NCBI RefSeq assembly: GCF_001613045.1
Contig: NZ_BDBP01000070.1
Span: 1-57,970, forward strand
DNA length: 57,970 nucleotides
Origin: Nocardia lijiangensis NBRC 108240
Lineage (GTDB): Bacteria > Actinomycetota > Actinomycetes > Mycobacteriales > Mycobacteriaceae
Direction of reading: 5' to 3'
The notes under the pieces are model-generated. The model saw only the letters and a program-made list of their open reading frames with translations, did no database searches and had not been told where the DNA came from. Shown here piece after piece: positions 23,699 through 35,718 of this stretch. How positions within the stretch are numbered: position 1 is the first letter of the stretch; every line of letters begins with the position of its first letter. The position numbers and the translations under genes are program-made.

Positions 23699-24304
23699 AT
23701 GAAATACAAGAAGTTCGCCGCCACCGCGCTGCTGGCGATCGCTGCCACCGGTGTCACCGCGGGCACCACTTACGCCGCCCCCGGCGAGCCCCCGGTCGCT
23801 CAGGAGCAGACCGCGCTCGCGGCGCAGGGCGTGGACCAGGGCGTGGGCTACACCGCGCAGCTCGGCGAAGCGGGCAAGTCCATCGTCACCACCGTGACGG
23901 GCGGCGCGTTCACCCTGGATGCGGACGGCAAGGCCGTCACGCTGAAGAACGATGCGGGCGAGGTCGTCACGTCGATCCCGCTCGCCGCGCGCGAGGCGAG
24001 CAACGGCGCGCCGGTGGAGATCGCCGCCGCGCTCGACGCCACCGGCCAGACCCTCAAGTTGACCCCGAAGGCCGACGTGATCGCCGTGCAGGACATCAGC
24101 GCGCAGGAGTGGTTCTTCGCCGAGCTGCAGCGCGCCTCGCTCGGCGCCGCGGTCGGCGCCGTGATCGGTGGTCTGATCGGCCTGCTCGGTCTGGTCGTCG
24201 GCGTCATCCCCGGCGCGATCATCGGCGGCGTGATCGGCCTGCTGGTCGCGGGCGGCCCGTCGCTGCTGAACGCAGGCATGGCCTACTTCAGCGGTCAGCC
24301 CTGA
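23699..24304 (+). CDS. Secreted glycine-zipper protein, paralogue 1
   Basis: 201-residue exported protein of unknown function. The Sec signal peptide is MKYKKFAATALLAIAATGVTAGTTYAA, cut after AYA/YAA. A beta-rich middle begins GVDQGVGYTAQL, and the C-terminus is a long hydrophobic glycine zipper (GAAVGAVIGGLIGLLG, then GAIIGGVIGLL) able to enter a membrane or oligomerise. GGGGAG six nt upstream of the ATG is a good SD. Its stop overlaps the apparent cobK start. A relative with the same GVDQGVxYTA and glycine-zipper layout is at 35719-36228, beyond cobN. Confidence 0.8.
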   Translation: MKYKKFAATALLAIAATGVTAGTTYAAPGEPPVAQEQTALAAQGVDQGVGYTAQLGEAGKSIVTTVTGGAFTLDADGKAVTLKNDAGEVVTSIPLAAREASNGAPVEIAAALDATGQTLKLTPKADVIAVQDISAQEWFFAELQRASLGAAVGAVIGGLIGLLGLVVGVIPGAIIGGVIGLLVAGGPSLLNAGMAYFSGQP

Positions 24305-25050
24305 GGACTCTGATTCTGGGCGGCACCGGCGAAGCCCGGCAGCTGGCCCACATCGCTTCCGGCGAGCGAGGATTCGACATCGTCTCCTCGCTCGCCGGTC
24401 GCGTTCGCGACCCGCTGTTGCCGGAGGGCGAGGTCAGGATCGGCGGCTTCGGCGGCGTCGAAGGTCTGCGGGATTGGCTGGTGGCCAACGGGATCGAGGC
24501 CGTAGTCGACGCCACCCACCCCTTCGCCGCCACTATTTCCGCGAATGCTGCTGCTGCGGCACGGGATTCGGGTGTGGCGCTGGTTCACCTTCGACGGCCC
24601 GGCTGGTCCGAAACGCCGGGTGACCGATGGATTCGCGTGCCCGATCCGGCCGCCGCCGCCCGCGCGCTTCCGGAACTGGGTGAGCGCGTGTTCCTCACCA
24701 TCGGCAGGCAGGGCGTCGGCGCGTTCGCCGGTCTCACCCGGCAGTGGTTCCTCATCCGCGCCATCGACCCGCCCGAGGCTCCGCTGCCGCCGCGGCACGA
24801 AGTGCTGCTGGCCCGAGGACCTTTCGCGGTGGATGAGGAGTCCCGGCTGCTGGCGAGCCGTCGCATCGAGGTGCTCGTCACCAAGGACAGCGGCGGCGAC
24901 CGGACCGAGGCCAAACTGGTCGCTGCCCGCGCGGCAGGCCTTCCGGTGGTCGTGATCGACCGGCCGCCCCTGCCTGCCGGAGCCGAGGTCGTCGAGACGG
25001 TGGCGGAGGCCTGGGAATGGTTGCGGGCCAGGGCATCCGGCGCGCGTTGA
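24301..25050 (+). CDS. cobK: Precorrin-6A reductase CobK
   Basis: NADPH-dependent reductase of the corrin ring, 249 residues. The N-terminus RTLILGGTGEARQL, SSLAGRVRDP, RIGGFGGVEGLRDWL, DATHPFAATIS and KDSGGDRTEAKL match CobK/CbiJ. No ATG, GTG or TTG lies near the conserved N-terminus. The codon aligned with the usual initiator is CTG (24301-24303), overlapping the TGA of the upstream gene as CTGA. I take this as a CTG start with translational coupling. The alternative is an upstream start inside the secreted-protein gene, which would add residues foreign to the family. It ends exactly where the convergent padR stop begins. Confidence 0.85.
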   Translation: MRTLILGGTGEARQLAHIASGERGFDIVSSLAGRVRDPLLPEGEVRIGGFGGVEGLRDWLVANGIEAVVDATHPFAATISANAAAAARDSGVALVHLRRPGWSETPGDRWIRVPDPAAAARALPELGERVFLTIGRQGVGAFAGLTRQWFLIRAIDPPEAPLPPRHEVLLARGPFAVDEESRLLASRRIEVLVTKDSGGDRTEAKLVAARAAGLPVVVIDRPPLPAGAEVVETVAEAWEWLRARASGAR

Positions 25051-25575
25051 TCAGCGCCCGAGCAGCTCGGGCAGCCGATCGAACCAGGCGAGCACCGCGC
25101 GTTCGTAGCCGATGCCGAACTCCAGGGTGGCCCGCTGGTGCGGCCGCAGGGTGTCGCACTCGTCCTTCAGGTAGTGGTCGAGGCGGCGTTGGTGCACCTC
25201 GCGGTTGGTCGCGATGATCCGATCGAGATGGTCGGGGTCGACGTGATCGCCGAAGGACATGGTGAGCAGTAGCGGCACCCGGATCGTCTCGGCGCCGGGA
25301 TCGCGGATGACCCATTCGAGAAAGGCCTCCCGGCCCGAGTCGGTGATCCGGTAGGGAGTGCGCTCGCGCGCCCCGGTTTCGCCTTTCACCACCAGTCCCG
25401 CCGCGTCCATCGCCGCCAGTTCGCGGTACACCTGGCTCTGCGTGATCGTCCAGAAATCGCCGATCCGGTCCTGGGCGAGCGTCACCAGGTCCCAGCCGGA
25501 CATCGGCCCCTCGTGCAGGAAACCCAGCAGTGACGCGGCCGTCGAATTCAACGGCTTGCGCCGGATCGTTGTCAC
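25051..25575 (-). CDS. PadR family transcriptional regulator
   Basis: 174-residue repressor with an N-terminal winged helix (SLLGFLHEGPMSGWDLVTLAQ to YRITDSGREAF, about 15-90) and a C-terminal Vir_act_alpha_C-type helical domain. The GTG at 25575 has AGAAGGGAG upstream. The 13-bp palindrome TTCCA-tag-TGGAA just upstream is a likely autoregulatory operator. The stop codon abuts the cobK stop (convergent). Its ligand and targets are unknown. Confidence 0.85.
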   Translation of the reverse strand: MTTIRRKPLNSTAASLLGFLHEGPMSGWDLVTLAQDRIGDFWTITQSQVYRELAAMDAAGLVVKGETGARERTPYRITDSGREAFLEWVIRDPGAETIRVPLLLTMSFGDHVDPDHLDRIIATNREVHQRRLDHYLKDECDTLRPHQRATLEFGIGYERAVLAWFDRLPELLGR

Positions 25576-25595
25576 CGGACGCTCCCTTCTCGACG

Positions 25596-25608
25596 TTCCA
25601 TAGTGGAA
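25596..25608 (-). promoter_or_regulatory. Putative PadR operator
   Basis: TTCCA-tag-TGGAA lies 20-33 bp upstream of the PadR start and overlaps the probable promoter (TAACAT is nearby on the minus strand). Confidence 0.45.
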
Positions 25609-25645
25609 TGTTAGCGGAAAACCCCCGCTGTCGGCGTTCGGGTTC

Positions 25646-26251
25646 TCATTCGCTCCGCCGGGCGGCGTCCGGTCCGGGTATGCGGTGCAGCAGGTGTTCG
25701 AGCAGCTCGGTCGCCGCTTCGTTGGTGTGAACTCCGGCCACCATACTCTGCGTGAGCGCGGCGGCGGCGAGCACGATCAGGGTGGCGTCGCGGTCGGTGT
25801 CGGCCGAGTCGCAGGACCGGCGGAGCTGCTCGGCGACCGCGGCGATGAGCCACCTTGTGCCGCCGAGGGTTTCGTCCATGGACAGGCCGGACCCGGCGAG
25901 ACTGGCGGCCTGAAAAGCGCCGAGCACGATGGTATCTCGGCGCCGCGCCTCGTTCATCGGGAGCAGTTCCTCGAGCATCGCGTAGATGACGTCGCGCGGT
26001 TCGGCCGCCTCGCCGAGCGCGGCGAACCGCTGGGCGAAGCGATCGCCCGCGTCCGCGCTCACCGCGAGGTGAGTGGCGCGCAGAAAGTCCTTCTTGGTGC
26101 CGAAGTAGTACTGCACCAAGCGCACCGAGATCCCGGCTTCCGCGGCCACCGACTGGAAGGTGGCGGACTCCAGTCCGCCGCGCGCGATGACGCGCCGCGC
26201 CGCGTCGGTGATCTCCCGCCTGCGCTGCTCGTGATCCGCCAGCCGCGGCAC
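25646..26251 (-). CDS. TetR family transcriptional regulator
   Basis: 201-residue one-component repressor. The N-terminal helix-turn-helix spans about residues 9-54 (RREITDAARRVIARGG, SVAAEAGISVRLVQYYFGTK). The remainder is the helical ligand domain. It probably controls itself: the upstream region carries an 18-bp palindrome and a repeated half-site (26285-26323). No transporter or enzyme is divergent; the neighbour on the far side is the 3' end of cobIJ. The effector is unknown. Confidence 0.87.
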   Translation of the reverse strand: MPRLADHEQRRREITDAARRVIARGGLESATFQSVAAEAGISVRLVQYYFGTKKDFLRATHLAVSADAGDRFAQRFAALGEAAEPRDVIYAMLEELLPMNEARRRDTIVLGAFQAASLAGSGLSMDETLGGTRWLIAAVAEQLRRSCDSADTDRDATLIVLAAAALTQSMVAGVHTNEAATELLEHLLHRIPGPDAARRSE

Positions 26252-26284
26252 CGAGGTCTCCTTTCGTCCCGCCGAAGTGCCCTA

Positions 26285-26323
26285 TGGTAAGCGGCAGTTG
26301 CCGTATTGGTAAGCGCATACCAA
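26285..26323 (-). promoter_or_regulatory. TetR operator cluster
   Basis: The direct repeat TGGTAAGCG occurs at 26285-26293 and 26307-26315, 22 bp apart (about two helical turns). The second copy is part of the perfect palindrome TTGGTA-N6-TACCAA (26306-26323). The position 34-72 bp upstream of the TetR start fits autoregulation. Confidence 0.55.
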
Positions 26324-26349
26324 AAAGGGTGCGCTCACGTTCGGCCCGC

Positions 26350-27909
26350 TCACGGTCGGCTGTAGCGCCGCGAGGTGTAGACGCGCGTGCCGTGCGCGGT
26401 GTCGACCACGGCCGTGGTCGATGCACCGATGATCAGCAGGGTGCGCATGTCCACGTCCGCGGGATCGAGATCGGCGAGCGAGACCACCCGAACCGACTCG
26501 GTGGGACCGCCGACGTCGCGGCCGAGCACCACCGGGGTGTCGGGCTTGCGGTGCTCGAGCAGCAGATCGCGCATTGCGCCGACCTGCCAGGTGCGCTGCG
26601 AGGACGCCGGGTTGTAGACGGCGATCGCCATATCGGCCGCGGCCACCGCCGAAAGACGTTGCGCGACGACCTCCCACGGCTTGAGCCGGTCGGACAGCGA
26701 GATCATCGCGTAATCGTGGCCGAGCGGAGCGCCGACCCGGCTGGCGACGGCATTGGCGGCGGTGAGGCCGGGCAGCACCCGCACCGGCACGTCCCGCCAC
26801 TGCGGATCGGCGGCTTCCTCCAGCACCGCGGCCGCCATCGCGAACACGCCGGGATCACCCGAGGAGACCACGGCGACCCTGGCGCCGTGCTTGGCCAGAT
26901 CCAAGGCCATGGCGGCGCGTTCGGACTCGACGCGGTTGTCGCTGGTGTGCCTGCGCTGGCCGGGCCGGTGCGGGACGCGGTCGATGTAGGTGGTGTAGCC
27001 GACCAGATCGGTGGCGGCGGCCAGTGCCTCCCGCACCTCGGGTGTGGTCCAGTCCGCCGAGCCGGGGCCGAGGCCGACGACGACCACCTCGCCGGGCGAA
27101 TCCGCTTCCGCCGGAACGGTTGTGGAGTCTGCGGCGGGCGAGTCCTTGTCGTCGCTCGCCGCGGCGACCCTGGGCAGCGGCGTGGTCGGTCGCGGACCGG
27201 GCACCAGCGTGATCGAGAAGTACGGCACGTCGGCGTCGTTCACCTCCGCGGCGGTGCGCACCTGTTCGCGGTCGGTGCTCGCCCGCTCCACGTAGTAGGC
27301 GTCGCCGAGCCGTCCGGCGTCCGAGAGCGCCTGCCGCACACCGGGATACGTGCGGCCGAGCTTCATGATGGCGGCGGCGTCGGTGTCGCGAAGGCGGCGG
27401 GTGAGCTCCTCGGTCGGCATGGTGCCCGGCAGCACGGTCAGCACCTGATCACCCTCCACCAGCGGGGTGCCCAGCGCCGCCGAGGCCGCGCTCACGGAGG
27501 TGATGCCGGGAATGATCTCGGCTTCGAAGCGGTCCGCGAGCCTGCGGTGCATGTGCATGTAGGAGCTGTAGAACAGCGGATCCCCTGCGGCGAGCAGGGC
27601 GACGGACCGGCCCGCGGCGAGGTGCGTGGCCAGTCGTTCGGCGGCCTGTTCGTAGAACTCGTCGATCGCGCCCTGGTATCCGCCGGGATGGTCGGTGGTC
27701 TCCGTCGTCACCGGGTAGACGAGGTGTTCCTCGAGCTGGCCGGGCCGCATGTAGGGCGCGGCGATACCGCGGGAGATGCTGCGGCCGTGCCGCGCGCTGT
27801 GGAAGGCGATCACGTCGGCGGCCGCGATGATGCGCGCCGCCTTGACCGTCACCAGCTCGGGGTCGCCCGGTCCGAGCCCGATGCCCCACAGTTTGCCCGC
27901 CGTGTTCAT
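26350..27909 (-). CDS. cobIJ: Fused precorrin-2 C20- and precorrin-3B C17-methyltransferase CobIJ
   Basis: Two SAM-dependent methylases of the aerobic B12 pathway in one 519-residue chain. The CobI half (about 1-245) begins LWGIGLGPGDPELVTVKAA and has AAGDPLFYSSYMHMHRRL. A Ser/Asp/Pro-rich linker (about 250-272) follows. The CobJ half (about 275-519) has VVVVGLGPGSADW, SSGDPGVFAMA and YNPASSQRTWQ. This fusion is also found in M. tuberculosis (Rv2066). The ATG at 27909 overlaps the cobH stop by 4 nt (ATGA), so cobH-cobIJ form an operon. Confidence 0.94.
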   Translation of the reverse strand: MNTAGKLWGIGLGPGDPELVTVKAARIIAAADVIAFHSARHGRSISRGIAAPYMRPGQLEEHLVYPVTTETTDHPGGYQGAIDEFYEQAAERLATHLAAGRSVALLAAGDPLFYSSYMHMHRRLADRFEAEIIPGITSVSAASAALGTPLVEGDQVLTVLPGTMPTEELTRRLRDTDAAAIMKLGRTYPGVRQALSDAGRLGDAYYVERASTDREQVRTAAEVNDADVPYFSITLVPGPRPTTPLPRVAAASDDKDSPAADSTTVPAEADSPGEVVVVGLGPGSADWTTPEVREALAAATDLVGYTTYIDRVPHRPGQRRHTSDNRVESERAAMALDLAKHGARVAVVSSGDPGVFAMAAAVLEEAADPQWRDVPVRVLPGLTAANAVASRVGAPLGHDYAMISLSDRLKPWEVVAQRLSAVAAADMAIAVYNPASSQRTWQVGAMRDLLLEHRKPDTPVVLGRDVGGPTESVRVVSLADLDPADVDMRTLLIIGASTTAVVDTAHGTRVYTSRRYSRP

Positions 27910-28541
27910 TCCGCTTCGCTCGCAATCGCATTGAGTGCCGACGCAGTGATCGCGCTGCCGCCGCGCCTGCCACGCACCGTCAGGTATTCGACGCCGCCGT
28001 AGGCCGCGAGCGCGTCCTTGGACTCGGCGGCGCCGACGAAACCGACCGGAATGCCGAGGATCGCGGCCGGGCGCGGGGCGCCCGCGTCGAGCATGTCCAG
28101 CAGGTGGAAGAGCGCGGTCGGTGCGTTGCCGATGGCCACCACCGCGCCGTCCAGCCGCTCGCGCCACAGCTCCAGCGCCGCCGCCGAGCGGGTAGTGCCC
28201 AGTGCCGCAGCCAGTTCCGGCACGCGGGGGTCGGCGAGGGTGCAGATCACCTCGTTGTCGGCGGGCAGCCGTTTGCGCGTGACGCCGGAGGCGACCATGG
28301 TGGCGTCGCAGAGGATCGGCGCGCCCGCGTGCAGCGCCGCCCGCGCGGCCGCAACGACGCCGGGGGAGAAGGCGATGTCCTCGGTGAGGTCCACCTGTCC
28401 GCAGCCGTGGATCATGCGGACGATCACCCGCGCCACGTCCGCGGGGAACGCGCTCAGGTCCGCCTCGGCGCGGATCGTCGCGAACGACTGCCGATAGATC
28501 TCGGCCCCGTCGGTGAGGTAGCTGGTGCGCACGTCGGACAT
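27906..28541 (-). CDS. cobH: Precorrin-8X methylmutase CobH
   Basis: Isomerase that moves a methyl group from C11 to C12 and yields hydrogenobyrinate. It has 211 residues. RMIHGCGQVDLTEDIAFSPG contains the conserved active-site His, followed by DATMVASGV, IGNAPTALFHLLDM and GIPVGFVGAAESK. The ATG at 28541 has TAGGGT 6 nt upstream (plus 28548-28553) and no SD, a leaderless type. It is first in the cobH-cobIJ operon. Confidence 0.95.
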   Translation of the reverse strand: MSDVRTSYLTDGAEIYRQSFATIRAEADLSAFPADVARVIVRMIHGCGQVDLTEDIAFSPGVVAAARAALHAGAPILCDATMVASGVTRKRLPADNEVICTLADPRVPELAAALGTTRSAAALELWRERLDGAVVAIGNAPTALFHLLDMLDAGAPRPAAILGIPVGFVGAAESKDALAAYGGVEYLTVRGRRGGSAITASALNAIASEAE

Positions 28542-28635
28542 GGGTCCACCCTATAAGGCACCGCTGGACGGACTTCGCCGACAGCCCGCGCACGGCCTGG
28601 AGCGCAGGCAGGGGAGCGTGCTCTCCGGATGTGGG

Positions 28636-29073
28636 TCAGGTGCGTGGTCGTTCGAGGATGCGGGACATGACGATCGCGCTGCGGGTGCGCCCGACGCGCG
28701 CGTTCTCCCTGATGCGTTCGACGGTCGACTCGATCTCGGCCATGTCGGTGGCCATCACGTGCACCAGCGCGTCGGCCTCGCCCGCGATCGTCCACACGCC
28801 CACCACCTGTGGGATCGGCTCGAGACTGCGCCGCAGCTCGGCCGGGGTGATGTTGTCGCGGTAGTACACCTCGACGTAGGCCTCGGTGGTCCAGCCCAGC
28901 GCGGCCGGGTTCACCAGCGCCGTGAAGCCGGTGATCTGGCCGCTGGCGACCATGCGGTCCACCCGGCGCTTGACCGCGGGCGCGGACAGGCCGACCGCGG
29001 AGCCGATCTCCTGGAAGGAGGCGCGGGCCGAGCGCAGCAGGTGGCCGAGGATCCGGCGGTCGATATCGTCCAC
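28636..29073 (-). CDS. Lrp/AsnC family transcriptional regulator
   Basis: 145-residue regulator with an N-terminal helix-turn-helix (DDIDRRILGHLLRSARASFQEIG then SAPAVKRRVDRM) and a C-terminal RAM ligand-binding domain (VVGVWTIAGEADALVHVMATDM). The start is a GTG at 29073. It is divergent from the DDAH-like gene, and the shared region holds several GCGCAA elements. By analogy with the M. tuberculosis Rv2323c/Rv2324 pair it probably controls arginine or ornithine metabolism. Confidence 0.88.
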   Translation of the reverse strand: MDDIDRRILGHLLRSARASFQEIGSAVGLSAPAVKRRVDRMVASGQITGFTALVNPAALGWTTEAYVEVYYRDNITPAELRRSLEPIPQVVGVWTIAGEADALVHVMATDMAEIESTVERIRENARVGRTRSAIVMSRILERPRT

Positions 29074-29093
29074 GTCACATCACTTTCTGCGCG

Positions 29094-29157
29094 GCGCAAT
29101 GATTCACCGTCTGCGCGTCTATTTGCGCAACGATTCGGCGTTCCTCACGCAATGGTA
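29094..29157. promoter_or_regulatory. Lrp-type operator cluster in the divergent region
   Basis: The repeat GCGCAAxGATTC occurs at 29094-29105 and 29125-29136, 31 bp apart (three helical turns). The second copy includes the palindrome TTGCGCAA (29123-29130). A third CGCAATGG lies at 29149-29156. Phased sites of this sort suit an Lrp octamer. Confidence 0.45.
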
Positions 29158-29209
29158 GGCCGATTACCTTCGGACCAGCCGAACAGCCGCGCCTACCCCG
29201 GGAGCCACG

Positions 29210-30055
29210 ATGACCTCAGTAGCTACCCTCCAGACCACCGAGCCCGCCTCCGCACGCCGACCCGTGCCGCGCCGGTTCGTGATGTGTCGCCCCGACCATT
29301 TCGACGTCCGCTACTCGATCAACCCGTGGATGGATCCGGAAGCGCCGGTGGACCGCGCACGGGCGCTCGCCCAGTGGGACACCCTGCGCGAGACCTTCGA
29401 GCGCCACGGCCACCGGGTCGACGTGGTGCCCGGCGAACCCGGTCTGCCCGACATGGTGTTCGCCGCCAACGGCGGCCTCGTCGTCGGCGACCGAATCATG
29501 TCGGCGCGCTTCACCCACCCCGAGCGCGCCGCCGAAGGCCCCGCCTTCCACCGCTGGTTCACCGGACGCGGCGGCGTCGAGGTCGCGGCGGCCGCGGAAC
29601 TCAACGAGGGCGAGGGCGATTTCGCCTTGATCGGCGGACGCTTCCTGGCGGGCACCGGCTTCCGCAGCTCCGCGGCGGCCCACCGCGAGGTCGAGGTGCA
29701 CTTCGAAATCCCGGTGATCTCACTGGAATTGGTGGATCCGCGCTTCTACCACCTGGACACCGTGCTGATGGTCCTCGACGACACCACCATCGCCTACTAC
29801 CCGCCCGCCTTCGACGAAACCAGCCGCACCGTCCTGACCGGCCTCTTCCCCGACGCCATCGAGGCGACCGACGCCGACGCGGCGGTTCTCGGCCTGAACG
29901 GCGTCTCCGACGGGTACCACGTCTTCCTCAGCCCGCTGGCCACCGACCTCGACGCCGCCCTTCGCGCCCGCGGCTACCTCCCTGTCCCGGTGGACGTTTC
30001 GGAACTGCTGAAGGCAGGAGGCGGAATCAAGTGCTGCACCCTGGAATTGCATTGA
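29210..30055 (+). CDS. ddaH: Dimethylarginine dimethylaminohydrolase-like amidinohydrolase
   Basis: 281-residue enzyme of the pentein fold that hydrolyses guanidino compounds, with arginine derivatives as the likely substrates. Early motifs are NPWMDPEAPVD and PDMVFAANGGLVVGD. The acidic residue is in EGEGDF, the catalytic His in RFYHLDTVL, and the nucleophile in GGGIKCCTLEL (C275). GGGAG before the ATG is an SD. The neighbouring Lrp gene and shared operators suggest arginine-linked control. An arginine deiminase or ornithine-forming variant cannot be excluded. Confidence 0.85.
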   Translation: MTSVATLQTTEPASARRPVPRRFVMCRPDHFDVRYSINPWMDPEAPVDRARALAQWDTLRETFERHGHRVDVVPGEPGLPDMVFAANGGLVVGDRIMSARFTHPERAAEGPAFHRWFTGRGGVEVAAAAELNEGEGDFALIGGRFLAGTGFRSSAAAHREVEVHFEIPVISLELVDPRFYHLDTVLMVLDDTTIAYYPPAFDETSRTVLTGLFPDAIEATDADAAVLGLNGVSDGYHVFLSPLATDLDAALRARGYLPVPVDVSELLKAGGGIKCCTLELH

Positions 30056-30207
30056 CCTAGAGCGGTGATCGCCTCTGCCCGCGGATATCGCACCTGCCCG
30101 TCGGCTCGGTCGCCACGGGCGAGAGTCGTCGGCAGTTACCGGTACCCACGGGGTCCTCGGAGTCATGACGAGCGACCTCGCGAGCTTCCGACGGTGGCCG
30201 CGTGCGA

Positions 30208-31389
30208 TCAGTCGACGCGATAACCGTCGGGAGTCGCCACCACATCGGTGACGTCGCCGCGCGGGCGTCCGCAGCGGCGCTCGCAGCCGGACCAGTGCTG
30301 GCGGCCGGCGATCGTGACGTCCTCGGCGGAGACGACCTGCTCGCCTGCGGTGTCGGTCGACGCGCCCTCGGGCAGGACGCGGCCGGACTCGACGGCAGTG
30401 GTGACGTCGGCGCGCACATCGGTCAGCGATTTCGCGCATCCCGGCTGTCCGGCGCAGGCGCTGACGTGCAGCCAGGGTGAGGCGGCGTCGAAGATCAAGC
30501 CCATCGGGGCGAGGACGCGGACCACTTGCTCGGCCGCCCACTCGTCGAGGTCGGCGATGACCAGGCTGCGCCACGGGGTGACGATCACCGGACGTTCCAC
30601 GGCCGCGAGGAACTCGGCGAGCCGGGCGTCGAGCGCGCCGAGCCGGATGCCCGCGCCGAGTGCGACCAGGCCGTCGTGCTGGTCCAGCCAGCCGATCGGA
30701 ATGTCCTGGGCGCCCTCGATTTCCACGCGCTCGATGCCGGGGGTCAGGCCGACCGACTCGACGATGCGGGCCGGACCGTCGGCGATCTCGTGCAGCCGCC
30801 ACTGTCCCGAGCTCGCCTCGAGGAATCCCTCTGCCGCGGCCAGCACGAGATCGACGGCCTCGGCTCCGGTGCCGCGGATGCCGGTATCGGACCCCGCCAG
30901 CAGCAGCGCGAACTCGTCGGGCCCGACCGCGTGCACGCCGATGTCCCCGCCCAGCGCGCTGACGTCACCGCGCCCGTCGTCGAGCGTGAACAGCACCCGC
31001 CCCGGCAAGTCCGCCAATCGCGGCTCCGCGCACAACCGGGCATCGAGCTCGCCGACCAGGCCGCGCACATCCGCGAGCCCGCCGACCCGACCGGACAGCG
31101 GCGAGGCCACGATGTTGCGCACCCGCTCATGGGTCGGGCTCGGCAGCAGCCCGGCCGCGGTCGCATGTTCGGTCAGCTGCGCGGCGTCGCGCACCTGGCG
31201 CAGCTGGAGATTGCCGCGCGAGGTCAGTTCGATCGCGCCGTTGCCTAGTTCGGTCGCCGCGGCGGCCAAGGCCACCAGCTGGGCGGGCGTGAGGTGTCCG
31301 CCGGGCACCCTGATGCGCGCGAGCGGTCCGTCGGCGGCCTGGTGCAGCCGGAGCACGCCGGGGCAGGAGTCGGGGGCGGTTCGGGTCAT
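30208..31389 (-). CDS. cobG: Precorrin-3B synthase CobG
   Basis: Oxygen-dependent monooxygenase that forms the ring-contraction precursor precorrin-3B; it contains a [4Fe-4S] cluster. The protein has 393 residues and is related to sulfite/nitrite reductases. The two half-domains start near VPGGHLTPAQLVALA and LGAGIRLGALD. The cluster ligands are in SACAGQPGCAKS and the late SGCERRCGRP. The ATG at 31389 has TAGGCT nine nt upstream together with a weak GAAGAAG. It is divergent from the riboswitch-controlled cobN. CobG marks the aerobic B12 route. Confidence 0.92.
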   Translation of the reverse strand: MTRTAPDSCPGVLRLHQAADGPLARIRVPGGHLTPAQLVALAAAATELGNGAIELTSRGNLQLRQVRDAAQLTEHATAAGLLPSPTHERVRNIVASPLSGRVGGLADVRGLVGELDARLCAEPRLADLPGRVLFTLDDGRGDVSALGGDIGVHAVGPDEFALLLAGSDTGIRGTGAEAVDLVLAAAEGFLEASSGQWRLHEIADGPARIVESVGLTPGIERVEIEGAQDIPIGWLDQHDGLVALGAGIRLGALDARLAEFLAAVERPVIVTPWRSLVIADLDEWAAEQVVRVLAPMGLIFDAASPWLHVSACAGQPGCAKSLTDVRADVTTAVESGRVLPEGASTDTAGEQVVSAEDVTIAGRQHWSGCERRCGRPRGDVTDVVATPDGYRVD

Positions 31390-31589
31390 AACTTCTTCAG
31401 CCTACGTGCGCGGCCGCGCCGCGATCGTCGTCGTCCGCGCAGCCGCCGAGTTCGACGGCGACCCCGGCGGCGGCCGCGCCGACGCCGAAGACCGCGCGTG
31501 GTGCGGGAGTTCGCCGAGCGCGGCGACTCGCGTGCTCCTCGACGTCATCGACGGCAACGCCGAATTGTCCCGAACCGGGTGTGAGGTTA

Positions 31590-31730
31590 TCCGCACCGGT
31601 CCGGGTAGCATCGGCGTGCTCGGCGGGCGTCGAGGAAACCGGTGCAATTCCGGTGCGGTCGCGCCACTGTGAACAGCCAGACCCTCTCCGGCGAGCACCA
31701 CACCCCGATGGGCGCGTCACCCGAGGAAGG
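31590..31730 (+). ncRNA. Cobalamin (B12) riboswitch upstream of cobN
   Basis: The conserved core is clear: GAGGAAACCGGTGCAATTCC, then GGTGCGG, GCGCCACTGT at 31661-31670 and the B12-box-like AGCCAGACC (31675-31683). It lies just upstream of cobN, whose SD (GAGGAAGG) and GTG follow the aptamer closely, which suggests translational shut-off when adenosylcobalamin is bound. A promoter TTGTCC-N16-TTATCC is possible at 31566-31593, so the exact 5' boundary is approximate. Confidence 0.88.
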
Positions 31731-31736
31731 TCACCC

Positions 31737-35393
<3,657 letters not shown>

Positions 35394-35403
35394 CCGGGCC
35401 GGT

Positions 35404-35441
35404 GCGCGGGCGGACCCGATCGTGATCGGGCCCGCCCGCGC
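35404..35441 (+). terminator. Terminator of cobN
   Basis: The arms GCGCGGGCGG/CCGCCCGCGC and CCCGATC/GATCGGG form a 17-18 bp stem with a two-base loop and one A-C mismatch, 10 nt after the cobN stop. Confidence 0.8.
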
Positions 35442-35718
35442 CCTCAATTCTTCGGTACACCAGCGCAAAACGACACCTCGGTTTTTATTGTGCCGCATGT
35501 TGTTTCGTGTGGGTTATCGCTGGATTCGGACGTGCAAATACAATCGGCCCGTAATGGCAACCCCCCAATTGCAGGGCCGATTCGCTGATCTTGCAACACA
35601 ATTCGATCTCGTCATCCTATCGACATCGAGAGTGCCTGAGGCGCATCATTATCGATGTCCTGAAAGCCGATTCTCGGGGCACACACTATTCGGATCGGCC
35701 GGATGATGGGAATTCATC
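35442..35718. other. AT-rich intergenic region before secreted paralogue 2
   Basis: About 280 bp with clearly lower GC than the rest of the window (runs such as GGTTTTTATTG and CAATTGCAGG). No gene is seen. It carries the promoter of the secreted-protein gene. AT-rich islands of this kind are typical Lsr2 targets in mycolata; this is inference. Confidence 0.4.

Noticed and set aside
35422..35706. A 94-codon plus-strand frame after cobN
   Set aside because: It begins inside the terminator, crosses AT-rich non-coding DNA and has no SD or family features.
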